Notes under the pieces: generated by a model | What the model was told of the DNA's origin: nothing | The model's database searches: none | The model's input: the letters and a program-made list of their open reading frames with translations, nothing else | Position numbers and translations under genes: made by a program | In this document: in pieces, positions 26,593 to 34,598 of the stretch | How positions within the stretch are numbered: position 1 is the stretch's first letter | Layout: every line of letters begins with the position of its first letter | Source of the DNA: Marinobacterium iners DSM 11526 | GTDB lineage: Bacteria; Pseudomonadota; Gammaproteobacteria; Pseudomonadales; Balneatricaceae | DNA: 64,000 nucleotides | Reading direction: 5' to 3' | Assembly: GCF_900107855.1 (NCBI RefSeq) | Contig: NZ_FNRJ01000008.1 | Span: forward strand, 92,925-156,924

Positions 26593-27283
26593 CTTCTGCT
26601 CCTGTATAGACACCTCTGCGCTGTTCAGGGCCCTGGTAGCTGGATTGTTGGACCAGCCAGTCCCTCACTTCGCTGAGGCTGACAGCATTCCGTTGGAGAC
26701 AACGTGCCACCCACGCGCTCAAGTGAGCACACCCCATACTGGCCCCCGACTGCCCACGACTGTTATCCAGAGGCCGGACACAGCCACCAAAATCAGCAAA
26801 CTCGGTGTCCAGGTGGGAGATCTGTTCACGATCACAGCGAGCATCGCCCGTCATGCGAAACACCCCGGGATAGGCAGACGGATAGACTGGTTCCCCTCGG
26901 GCCGGGCTGGCCGCACAGAGAAAAACCCCCTGTTTCAGGGCCCGCTCACAGGCTTCCCTCAGCACTGCTCGGTCCTGCCTTAAGCCCAGACTCAGGTTGA
27001 TCACCTGTACCCCCTGCTCCACGAGCCAGTCGATGGCAGCCGCCACCTGTGCAGCCGTGGTGGACAATCGATCACTGAATACCTGCGCACTGAACAGTGT
27101 TGCCTCGGGCATCAGGTGCTGGATGATTTCAATGATGCGAGTGCCATGCCCCAACTGATCAGGCTCCGCTTCCGTCAGCCAGAGTTGACCATCCTGCAGC
27201 ACAAAGGCGGCACTGGACGTCACCGCTTGCTGCTCTGAATAGCCGGAATCCACAACCCCGATACGAATCGGCTCAACCGACAT
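26585..27283 (-). CDS. qhpE: Subtilisin-like leader peptidase QhpE
   Basis: A compact S8-family serine protease of 232 residues without signal peptide. The catalytic triad is visible: Asp in GVVDSGYS, His in LGHGTRI and Ser in GASMGCAH (GASMG in place of the usual GTSMA). In known systems QhpE removes the N-terminal leader of the cross-linked gamma subunit in the cytoplasm. ATG 27283 has AGAGGTGG upstream and lies 11 bases inside the end of qhpF. The chain of overlaps F-E-G-sfsA indicates one transcript. Confidence 0.92.
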   Translation of the reverse strand: MSVEPIRIGVVDSGYSEQQAVTSSAAFVLQDGQLWLTEAEPDQLGHGTRIIEIIQHLMPEATLFSAQVFSDRLSTTAAQVAAAIDWLVEQGVQVINLSLGLRQDRAVLREACERALKQGVFLCAASPARGEPVYPSAYPGVFRMTGDARCDREQISHLDTEFADFGGCVRPLDNSRGQSGASMGCAHLSAWVARCLQRNAVSLSEVRDWLVQQSSYQGPEQRRGVYTGAEDE

Positions 27284-29000
27284 CCACCACCTCTTCAATC
27301 TCACTCAGATGGCCGTTTTGCAGCAACAACCGCAAATCGGCTCCTGCCAGCGTAGAGGGACGGTGACTGATCAAAATACGCGTGCGGTCGGCAAACAGCC
27401 GGTCCACAGCCGCAATCACCTGCTGTTCGGTGGCTTCATCCACCGCTGACGTTGCCTCATCCAGTACCAGCACCGCAGGCTGCTGCAGCAGCGCTCGCGC
27501 AATGGCGATGCGCTGTTTCTGGCCTCCGGACAGCTGCTGGCCGCGCTCGCCGAGCGGAGTGTCCAACCCCTGCGGCAGACGTTCAATCAGCTCATCAAGT
27601 TGAGCCTCACGGGCCGCCCCCCGCACCTGTTCATCACTGGCCTCCGGGCAGGCATAGCGCAGATTGTCCGCGAGCGAGCCTCTGAACAGCGTAATTTCCT
27701 GCGACACCACTGCAACAGTGCGTCGCAAGTCCGACAGGCTGAGCTCGCGGATATCAACGCCATCGAGCAACACCCGTCCCTGTAGTGGGTCGTAGTGGCG
27801 CTGCAGCAGGTCGATCAGAGTGGACTTGCCCGCTCCCGAGGCTCCCGCCAGCGCGATTTTTTTGCCTGCCTGCAGACGGGCGCTCACATTATCCAGCACT
27901 GGATCTCGGCCAGTGTAGGCAAAGCAGACCTGCTCAAGCTCAAGCTCGCCCCTCAGCGGCTGTGGCAGCGCACGCGGGCTCTGTGGCGATTCGATTTCGG
28001 CCTCAGCCTGGCGCAGCTCGCTCACGCGGTTAAGGCTGACGCTCATGCGCTGAATCGCAACATACAGGCCCAGCAGACTGTTTACCGGCCCCGTGGCCAT
28101 CCCCAGATAGGTGGAAAAAGCGATCAGCGAACCCAGCTGCCACTGCCCCTGAATCACCCACCAGCCACCGACCAGAAAGGCCGCGGCACGGGTCATGGAG
28201 GTCAGTGTATTGGGAATCGCCTGAGTAAAGAATTCGGTAATCTGCAGCCGCAGCAACTGACTCAGATAACCATCGTTCAGACCTCCGAGTCGGGTGCGCT
28301 CACGATTTTCCTGGCCACTGGACTGGATGAATTTCATCGCCGGCATGGTTTCCACCAGAAAGCTGGATAGATCCGCCGAGCGCTCGCGCAACTCGCGGGT
28401 GTTAACCTCCACTTTGCGCCGCATCCAACGCAGCCAAAGTACCTCCAGCGGAATCAGTATCAATACCAGTAATGACAGCTTCCAGGACAGTGTCACCAGC
28501 AGAGCAAGCGCACCGATCAAACCGATGATACTGCTCACCGCCGAGAACAAGCTATCGACGGCGAAACGTTGGATTTCGGCCACATCTCCGTCGATACGGG
28601 ACATCAGATCACCGATGCGGCGTTGACCAAAGAAGGTGGGCGAAAGCCGCTGCAGGTGAGCATAGAGGTCGGTCCGCAGGGCAAACAGGATACGCCCGGA
28701 CAGGCGCGTGTGCAGGTAACGGTTCAGACCGGACAGTGCGGTGCCGAAAATGCCGACCAGAATCATGGCCACGGCCAGCTTGACCAGCATGCCATAGTCC
28801 TTGGCCAGCAGACCGTCATCAATCAAAAGCTTGGTCAGCCAGGGCTGCAGCAGCACCAGCGCCGAACCAACAAAAGACAACAGCAACAGGCCGGCAATTG
28901 CCTTCTGCTGTGGTTTGACGAAGCTGTACAACCAGCGAAAACCCTGCTCCAGACGGCTTTTGTCCGGAGCGTGGATGGCGCGTACCAGCCAATTCAGCAT
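27273..29000 (-). CDS. qhpF: ABC exporter QhpF (fused membrane and ATPase domains)
   Basis: 575 residues: six transmembrane helices in an exporter-type membrane domain (about 30-310), then an ATPase domain with Walker A GASGAGKST, signature LSGGQKQR, Walker B VLVLDEATS and a switch His (LISHRPS). It resembles MsbA/LapB-type half-transporters. In QHNDH systems it moves the processed gamma subunit to the periplasm, since that subunit lacks a Sec signal. ATG at 29000 has GGAAAGG seven bases upstream. It follows qhpB copy 2 past a strong hairpin. Confidence 0.94.
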   Translation of the reverse strand: MLNWLVRAIHAPDKSRLEQGFRWLYSFVKPQQKAIAGLLLLSFVGSALVLLQPWLTKLLIDDGLLAKDYGMLVKLAVAMILVGIFGTALSGLNRYLHTRLSGRILFALRTDLYAHLQRLSPTFFGQRRIGDLMSRIDGDVAEIQRFAVDSLFSAVSSIIGLIGALALLVTLSWKLSLLVLILIPLEVLWLRWMRRKVEVNTRELRERSADLSSFLVETMPAMKFIQSSGQENRERTRLGGLNDGYLSQLLRLQITEFFTQAIPNTLTSMTRAAAFLVGGWWVIQGQWQLGSLIAFSTYLGMATGPVNSLLGLYVAIQRMSVSLNRVSELRQAEAEIESPQSPRALPQPLRGELELEQVCFAYTGRDPVLDNVSARLQAGKKIALAGASGAGKSTLIDLLQRHYDPLQGRVLLDGVDIRELSLSDLRRTVAVVSQEITLFRGSLADNLRYACPEASDEQVRGAAREAQLDELIERLPQGLDTPLGERGQQLSGGQKQRIAIARALLQQPAVLVLDEATSAVDEATEQQVIAAVDRLFADRTRILISHRPSTLAGADLRLLLQNGHLSEIEEVVDVG

Positions 29001-29033
29001 GGTGAGCCTTTCCTTGCATCCTGTTTATAAACG

Positions 29034-29067
29034 AAAAACGGGAGGACCGTTACCGGCGCCTCCCGTT
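29034..29067 (-). terminator. Terminator/attenuator between qhpB copy 2 and qhpF
   Basis: On the minus strand AACGGGAGG pairs with CCTCCCGTT (9 bp, 13-base loop), followed at once by TTTCGTTT. It lies about 30 bases after the qhpB stop. Partial termination here would keep maturation proteins below the level of the structural subunits; no separate promoter for qhpF is obvious. Confidence 0.75.
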
Positions 29068-29098
29068 GACTATACCTGATTGAGGGCCTGATCAGATA

Positions 29099-30217
29099 TC
29101 AGTCTCTGATGGTGGCCACACGCAGGTCAGAGGTGGTCATGTCACCACTGAGTTCAATGGAGCCGATCTTATCCAGTGTTTCTGAATCATGGATCGAGAT
29201 GTCATTCGCTGTTCCACCTACGTAGATGGTTTTACCATCCGCGGAGATGTTCAGGTTGTAGTAGGTGTGCTCCATTTCATGCAGCGCCAACGTTTCTCCC
29301 GTGCGCAGATCATGTTTGGACAACGTGTTAAATGACCCGTAAAGGATGTTCGGATCACGCGGATCAGAGATGAAGTTAAAGATGATGAACTCAAACGGGA
29401 ATATCTCCTGACGCGTAGCTTCCCCCGTTTCCAGATTAACGCGGCTCATGCCCCACCACCATTCGGCCGTTTCGAAGTTCCATTCTTCGGAATCGAACTT
29501 GGCTGTCGAGTACGGCATGATGTATTCGTTGCTCTGCTCACCCTGAGAGTGCATTGCAAAGGCATCGGGCGGCAGCCACAGGGGCCCTTTCTCCCAATTC
29601 TGCAGCGGAGTCACCATACGAATATCGCCGGTTTTCGGGTCGATCGCTTTTACATCAGCCCCACCCAGAATGACCTCACCCTTTGCAGTGGCTGCAATTT
29701 TGGTGATACGTCGCTCAACGGGGAATGTCCGCACCGGTTTGGCACCCACGCCATCCGCCACGTTAAACACCGCCAGGCGAGGTTGCTCAACGGTGAATCG
29801 GTCACGTTTCAGCCCAAACGGGTTCTGAACCGTATACACTTCTTTTCCGTCAGCACTGACTGCCAGTGACTGGAAGCTTTTCACTTTCAGCGTCGGCGTG
29901 GACTGAGCCGCATGGAAGGTGATCTCACAGGTACGAATATCGAACCCGTACACATCCTCCATGCCATTGCTGAGCACGTAGGCGATCTTGCCGTCCGGTG
30001 ACGGGGCAATGGAGCCAGAGCCGAAGTTGCCCGGAATGTCGCAGGTGCGCTCGACTTTGTTGGTTTTCATGTCGATCACATGCAGATGACCCGGACGGGT
30101 CACGGTCAGCAGGTATTCCTGCGCAGCCGCGGCCGCCGGCGCCACTGCACTGAGCAGGGCTGCCGTACCCAAAGAGCCGGCCAGAGCGGTCGATTTGAAC
30201 AGTTTACTTATTTTCAT
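29099..30217 (-). CDS. qhpB: Quinohemoprotein amine dehydrogenase beta subunit, copy 2
   Basis: 372 residues with an Ala-rich Sec signal (core ALAGSLGTAALLSAVAPAAA) and a propeller like that of copy 1: GHLHVIDMKTNKVERTCDIPG, SPDGKIAYVLSNGMEDVYGFD and TIYVGGTANDISIHDSET align blade by blade with copy 1. Sequence differences fall mainly in the middle blades that face the substrate cavity, so the two enzymes may prefer different amines (inference). It starts 12 bp after the gamma-subunit stop. Confidence 0.95.
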   Translation of the reverse strand: MKISKLFKSTALAGSLGTAALLSAVAPAAAAAQEYLLTVTRPGHLHVIDMKTNKVERTCDIPGNFGSGSIAPSPDGKIAYVLSNGMEDVYGFDIRTCEITFHAAQSTPTLKVKSFQSLAVSADGKEVYTVQNPFGLKRDRFTVEQPRLAVFNVADGVGAKPVRTFPVERRITKIAATAKGEVILGGADVKAIDPKTGDIRMVTPLQNWEKGPLWLPPDAFAMHSQGEQSNEYIMPYSTAKFDSEEWNFETAEWWWGMSRVNLETGEATRQEIFPFEFIIFNFISDPRDPNILYGSFNTLSKHDLRTGETLALHEMEHTYYNLNISADGKTIYVGGTANDISIHDSETLDKIGSIELSGDMTTSDLRVATIRD

Positions 30218-30229
30218 TGCCAGGCTCCC

Positions 30230-30553
30230 TTATTCACCATCCTCAAAGATACCGTCCAGCTTGCGCCAGTCCTGCGTGGCCTTCGCCACATCCTTGTTCC
30301 AGTCCGGATAGGTGTTCATGGTGTCGGGTACCTGAGCCGGCCACCAGCAGGCATCAGCACATCCGTACAGATCCGCTTCCATCGGCTGACAGAGCGAGCC
30401 CAGTCCACCGAAGGGATCCAGTTCCCAGCCCGGGTCAGTGGTAGCAGTACAGCCCACTACCGTTTGCATGGCTACAACGTCTTCGACCTCGTCCGGGCTC
30501 ACGGACTGGTTGATCAGCTGTGCTTTTTTGTTCAGAGACTTCAAATGTTTCAT
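30230..30553 (-). CDS. qhpC: Quinohemoprotein amine dehydrogenase gamma subunit precursor (CTQ cofactor), copy 2
   Basis: A 107-residue precursor. The leader [16 protein letters not shown] resembles that of copy 1, and all cross-link residues are kept: C-x8-E in [11 protein letters not shown]-x5-D in CQPMEAD, and [13 protein letters not shown], giving Cys37, Cys41, Trp43 and Asp49 in mature numbering. The C-terminus after PDWNKD differs most between copies. ATG 30553 has GGAGGAG upstream and starts one base after the qhpD stop. Confidence 0.97.
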   Translation of the reverse strand: MKHLKSLNKKAQLINQSVSPDEVEDVVAMQTVVGCTATTDPGWELDPFGGLGSLCQPMEADLYGCADACWWPAQVPDTMNTYPDWNKDVAKATQDWRKLDGIFEDGE

Positions 30554-30554
30554 A

Positions 30555-31985
30555 TCAGGCACTCCTCCTCGGAGAGACGTATGCTTCGAAGAACCCGGGG
30601 TTCTCAAGCATGATCCGCGAATACACTTCCACGCCGAAATCGACCCAGTCTCGCATCAGGTCACAGTAGTGGTAGGAAGGATGCGTCGGATCTCCATATT
30701 TGGCATAGCTTTCGTGATAACAGCCACCGGAACAGAGGTTACGGATGCGGCAGGTCGAGCAACCGGTGTCGGTACGGTCCAGACGCTGCTCGATGAACTG
30801 GCCCAGCGCAGCACGGTCAATCCCTTTCTCGACATCACCGAACGTGGGCAGGTCAGAGCCGGTGAATCGATGACAGAGGTTAAGCCCGCCATCCTTGTCC
30901 ACCGCCAGCAGCTTGAGCCCGGCACCACAGGGCACCAGTTTCTTGTTGCCCTCGTACATGTCGGTAATCAGCTGGTGCATGTTGCCGTAGCCGAAGTTTT
31001 CATTGCGCAGCGCCGCTTCGAGGTAACGCTGTCCCAGTCGCTTCATGCCGGCAAACACCTCAACCAGCTCTTCACCGGTCAGGTTGAATTCGGCAATATC
31101 GCCTGAGGTAACCGGGCCAAAGCCCACCTCGAAGAAGCCCAGCTCGCCGCTGAGGTGATCATAGATCCGCTCCACATCGGTAATGCCACGCGTCAATGTG
31201 ACGCGGCAACCGATCGGGCGCGCGGTATAGCGCTTGAGCAGCATCTCCACCTTGCGCCGCACCACATCGTAGGTGCCCTGACCGCCAACCGTTATGCGGT
31301 TCTTGTCGTGCATCGCCTTGGGCCCATCCATGGAGATGGTCAGGCCAAAGCGGTGCTCGTTGAACCAGTCAACCAGCTCTTCGGTCAGCAAGGTCGCGTT
31401 GGTGGTCATGGTGAAATCCACCGTGGCACCGTGCTCGGCGAAACGCTTCTCGCAGTACGCCACCATCTCACGTATTAGTGGCATGTTGGAGAGCGGCTCA
31501 CCGCCGAAGAACACCACGTTGTAGTTGCGCTGATCCGGCGACTCTCGCAGCAGCATTTCCACTGATTGAATCGCGGTTTCAAGGGCCATCTTTTCCCCCT
31601 TGGATGGGGTAGTCAGATCTTCCTTGTAACAGTAGGTACAGCTCAGGTTGCAACCGGTGTTGACGTTGAGCACAACGGTGGTCAGCGGGAACTTGCTGAC
31701 CTTCTGCGGTTCAGGGTTGATTCTGGCTACCGCTCCTGACTCGGAGATCACCTCCAGCGTCAGCAGTTCCTCCAGAGCCTCAGACACCTCCTGCTGAGAG
31801 TAGCGCTCACACAGCGGGGCCAGGTATTCGGGAGTCACCTGGTCATGGCTGTCGAACAGCGCCAGCAGCTCTCGACTCAAGCCATCAAGCTCAAAAATGC
31901 TGCTGCTTGGAATATGAAACAGCATCTGACGGGCATCAACATCAACCCTGTGCAGATTCGGTTTCACCAGCGTCATGGCACCCAT
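30555..31985 (-). CDS. qhpD: Radical SAM thioether-forming maturase QhpD, copy 2
   Basis: 476 residues with the same layout as copy 1: peptide-binding N-terminus, radical SAM triad CNLSCTYC near residue 112, and C-terminal Cys-rich SPASM-type domain [15 protein letters not shown]. It forms the Cys-to-carboxylic-residue thioethers in the next gene's product. ATG 31985 ([14 protein letters not shown]) aligns with the start of copy 1 and has AGAGGTG upstream; a GTG two codons earlier lies inside that ribosome site and is rejected. Confidence 0.96.
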   Translation of the reverse strand: MGAMTLVKPNLHRVDVDARQMLFHIPSSSIFELDGLSRELLALFDSHDQVTPEYLAPLCERYSQQEVSEALEELLTLEVISESGAVARINPEPQKVSKFPLTTVVLNVNTGCNLSCTYCYKEDLTTPSKGEKMALETAIQSVEMLLRESPDQRNYNVVFFGGEPLSNMPLIREMVAYCEKRFAEHGATVDFTMTTNATLLTEELVDWFNEHRFGLTISMDGPKAMHDKNRITVGGQGTYDVVRRKVEMLLKRYTARPIGCRVTLTRGITDVERIYDHLSGELGFFEVGFGPVTSGDIAEFNLTGEELVEVFAGMKRLGQRYLEAALRNENFGYGNMHQLITDMYEGNKKLVPCGAGLKLLAVDKDGGLNLCHRFTGSDLPTFGDVEKGIDRAALGQFIEQRLDRTDTGCSTCRIRNLCSGGCYHESYAKYGDPTHPSYHYCDLMRDWVDFGVEVYSRIMLENPGFFEAYVSPRRSA

Positions 31986-32032
31986 AATCACCTCTTTATT
32001 ATCGTATCTCGGTGGCTGTTCCGGCTTTTGGC

Positions 32033-33634
32033 TCAGTCGAGCACGCGACGGACAAAGTCAGGCACGGCAACCAGCATGCTGCCTTCACCATCGACTTTAC
32101 TGGCGCCATCGTTCACCGTTGCCACCACTTTCAGGCGACCCACGTTGTTGGCCGACATCTTGCGCTCAGGGTTTGGCCCTGCGTCACCGGGTACAAAGAT
32201 ACCGGCCGCATTGATCTGACCCGCATAGAGGTGATCCTTGTCATGCTCAGCCACTTCATCGGCCGGCAGGATTGACCAGCTGGCCGGCATGTAGCCCAGG
32301 CGCAGATCGTCATCGGTGCCAGGCTTACCGTCAGCACCAGCGCTGTAGCCCACGGCACGATAGGTGGCACGCACCTTTTCCATCTCACTGCCGGCGCCAC
32401 CGATACGGGTGACCGCATTGGCCGGCGTCACGTCAACACGCGCCAGCGTGCTGTAGACATTCAGGGCAGCGTTATTGATCGCCTTGCCGACCTTAATGGT
32501 ACGTGGACCTTCTGCCCCGGTTGCCTTGGCTACCAGCGTGATGCGGTCATCGCCGCGGGCAACGATTTTCTCGACCGTGACACCTTCGCCAAGATCGATA
32601 TCACCCTTGAGGCCGGCACCAATCAGTGTCAGCTCGGCGCTTTCACCGCTGCGCAGATAGGAAGGCTGAACCGCAACCAGTTGACCCATGCCCTGATCCT
32701 TCACGGCATTAAGTGCCCCGCCGATCTCCCGTTCGGTAGCGAGGAACATGCGACCTTCCATCTGACCATTCGCGTCCAGCGCCATCACCTGACGCATTTT
32801 CACATCATCAATGGTGACGGAGGCACGCCATTCGTAACCGGTGTAAACAGTCGCTTTGCCCGTACCGCTGAGCACGGTGCCATCGGCATAGTGACCTTCC
32901 AGCGTCAGGTCATATCGACCATCGCCGGTTTTGGCAGTACTCATCCAGGCGTCAAATTCGCCCTTCTCGGGAATGTAACCGGTCACACGCCAGCGACCCA
33001 TGACGTCGGCCTTATCGGCTTTCTTCCAGTTATTCCACTCTTCGGTGACCAGCGGATACTTCTCGAACAGGGTATCGACGGTCTGAGTGGTGGCAATCTG
33101 ATACCAGGGACGGTCACGTGAGCCGGCGTGCAGCTCAATCCCAGGGAACTGGGCCATATGGAAGTCGACCAGCATCTTCCACTCATCCTTGGCACGACGC
33201 TGCAGTCCCGAGCGCGCTTCGGAGTGACAGCGGGCACAGGTTTCGACCAGATGTTGATCCGCGCCGGCTTCCACCAGGTTGGTATCCTGCTCCAGCAAAT
33301 AGCGATAGGGGGCGGCCTCAGACGGGGCCAGCCCCTGCTTGTCAGACAGGTATTTGATCAGTACCCGTTTTTCCTCTGCGCTGATTTCGAGATCACGCAG
33401 GTGGATCATACGGTTCAGCGTCATCTGCCAGCCTTCCGGCGTTTTGCGCTGCTCACTGATACGGGAGAAGGTCGGTGCCGCTGAATCACCTGACTCGGTA
33501 TGACAAGCCAGGCAACGGTCCCTGATTATCTGCTCTGCGTCTGCGGCCTGCAACGGCATACTGACCAGTCCCGCCAGGGCCAGAGCACCGGTGCCGAGTA
33601 CCGCACGCTTGGAATTATTATTACTCAATGCCAT
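32033..33634 (-). CDS. qhpA: Quinohemoprotein amine dehydrogenase alpha subunit (diheme cytochrome c), copy 2
   Basis: About 533 residues. A signal peptide (SKRAVLGTGALALAGLVSMPLQA/AD; the Ser-Lys-Arg start is slightly Tat-like but has only one Arg) precedes two heme c motifs, CLACH (41-45) and CARCH (133-137), then the beta domains seen in copy 1. Start choice is uncertain: ATG 33634 lies only two bases after GGGAG, while a TTG at 33628 has ideal eight-base spacing, echoing the TTG start of copy 1. It heads the copy-2 operon, with the TorR-like array upstream. Confidence 0.95.
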   Translation of the reverse strand: MALSNNNSKRAVLGTGALALAGLVSMPLQAADAEQIIRDRCLACHTESGDSAAPTFSRISEQRKTPEGWQMTLNRMIHLRDLEISAEEKRVLIKYLSDKQGLAPSEAAPYRYLLEQDTNLVEAGADQHLVETCARCHSEARSGLQRRAKDEWKMLVDFHMAQFPGIELHAGSRDRPWYQIATTQTVDTLFEKYPLVTEEWNNWKKADKADVMGRWRVTGYIPEKGEFDAWMSTAKTGDGRYDLTLEGHYADGTVLSGTGKATVYTGYEWRASVTIDDVKMRQVMALDANGQMEGRMFLATEREIGGALNAVKDQGMGQLVAVQPSYLRSGESAELTLIGAGLKGDIDLGEGVTVEKIVARGDDRITLVAKATGAEGPRTIKVGKAINNAALNVYSTLARVDVTPANAVTRIGGAGSEMEKVRATYRAVGYSAGADGKPGTDDDLRLGYMPASWSILPADEVAEHDKDHLYAGQINAAGIFVPGDAGPNPERKMSANNVGRLKVVATVNDGASKVDGEGSMLVAVPDFVRRVLD

Positions 33635-33734
33635 CACTCCCTCACTTGAGATGGGATCCTGTTTTCGCCGGAGCAGTCAAAACGTCAATTGTCGCCAGGC
33701 TGCTTCAGTGCGTGTAGCTAAACTAACCCCGTCA

Positions 33735-33795
33735 TGTAAATGAAATTCTGAGGATTTGTGTTAAGTTGTGCACAGATGTAACAGGATGTAAAAAG
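33735..33795 (+). promoter_or_regulatory. TorR-like operator array between qhpA copy 2 and the response-regulator gene
   Basis: TGT trinucleotides at 33735, 33757, 33767, 33777 and 33787 (spacings 22-10-10-10). The four decamers are TTGTGTTAAG, TTGTGCACAG, ATGTAACAGG and ATGTAAAAAG. The element matches the array at 4016-4076 in order, orientation to the controlled minus-strand gene, distance to its start (about 100 bp to the nearest TGT) and sequence (TGTAACA-R-G-W-TGTAAA in decamers 3-4). On the minus strand the outlying TGTAAA reads TTTACA, which could double as a -35 element. It may also control the plus-strand regulator gene 69 bp away. Confidence 0.75.
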
Positions 33796-33798
33796 CCC

Positions 33799-33827
33799 TT
33801 TTACTTTTCTGTGCTGCAGTTGATATT
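33799..33827 (+). promoter_or_regulatory. Candidate sigma-70 promoter of the two-component system
   Basis: TTTTAC and GATATT separated by 17 bases lie between the TGT array and the ATG of the response regulator. The match to consensus is modest; position next to the array would allow autoregulation. Confidence 0.4.
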
Positions 33828-33863
33828 GCACCTGTCGAGTTTGCCCAGAGATGCCCAACACCC

Positions 33864-34598
33864 ATGAATATAGCCCCATCCCACGCACATATCCTGATTG
33901 TCGAAGATGATATTGCCTCACGGTCACTGTTGGTGAGCTACTTCGAAAATGAAGGCTACCATGTGTCCGAGTCCGACCAGGCTGATGATCTCTGCGAACG
34001 TGTGGTGCAGGAGCAGATCGATCTGGTGCTGCTGGATATCAGCCTGCCCGGCAAGGATGGACTCACAGTCACGCGTGAGTTACGGGCCAGCTCCAGTGTC
34101 GGAATCATTCTGGTTACCAGCAAGGGGGATGAGATCGACCGCATCGTCGGGCTCGAGCTGGGCGCTGATGATTATGTGACCAAGCCGTTCAACCCGCGTG
34201 AATTGTTGGTGCGCGCGAAAAACCTTCTGTGGCGCATTTTCAGCGCGCGCGGCGGCAGTGGCGCCAGTGACCGAAGAGGCCCAGCCGGCTACCAGTTCGA
34301 GGGCTGGGTGTTGGACCCGCACAAGCGCCAGCTGACCAGCCCTGAAGGTGAACATGAGCGCCTGCCCGAAGGCGAGTTCAAGCTGCTGCAGGCTCTGATC
34401 AACCACCCCGGGCAAGTGCTGTCCAGGGATCAGTTAATGGATGCAATTCACGACCGTGAGTGGACCCCCAATGATCGCTCGGTTGATGTGTTGATCGGGC
34501 GGTTGCGACGCAAGCTCGGTGACAATCCATCCAACCCTCAATTGATTCTGACCGCCCACGGTGCCGGCTACATGTTTGCCGGTGACATCAGCCCATGA
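33864..34598 (+). CDS. TorR-like OmpR-family response regulator
   Basis: 244 residues: a receiver domain with phospho-acceptor Asp in LVLLDISLPG (about residue 56), the Lys in DDYVTKPFN (about 109), and a C-terminal winged helix ending in RSVDVLIGRLRRKLG ... TAHGAGYMF. The segment SVGIILVTSKGDEIDRIVGLELGADDYVTKP followed by RELLVRAKNLLWRI closely resembles E. coli TorR. Its stop overlaps the start of the giant sensor kinase (ATGA), so the two are made together. It is divergent from the copy-2 QHNDH operon and lies beside the decamer array it likely binds. TorR controls trimethylamine-N-oxide respiration, so amine control is a plausible variation. Confidence 0.92.
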   Translation: MNIAPSHAHILIVEDDIASRSLLVSYFENEGYHVSESDQADDLCERVVQEQIDLVLLDISLPGKDGLTVTRELRASSSVGIILVTSKGDEIDRIVGLELGADDYVTKPFNPRELLVRAKNLLWRIFSARGGSGASDRRGPAGYQFEGWVLDPHKRQLTSPEGEHERLPEGEFKLLQALINHPGQVLSRDQLMDAIHDREWTPNDRSVDVLIGRLRRKLGDNPSNPQLILTAHGAGYMFAGDISP

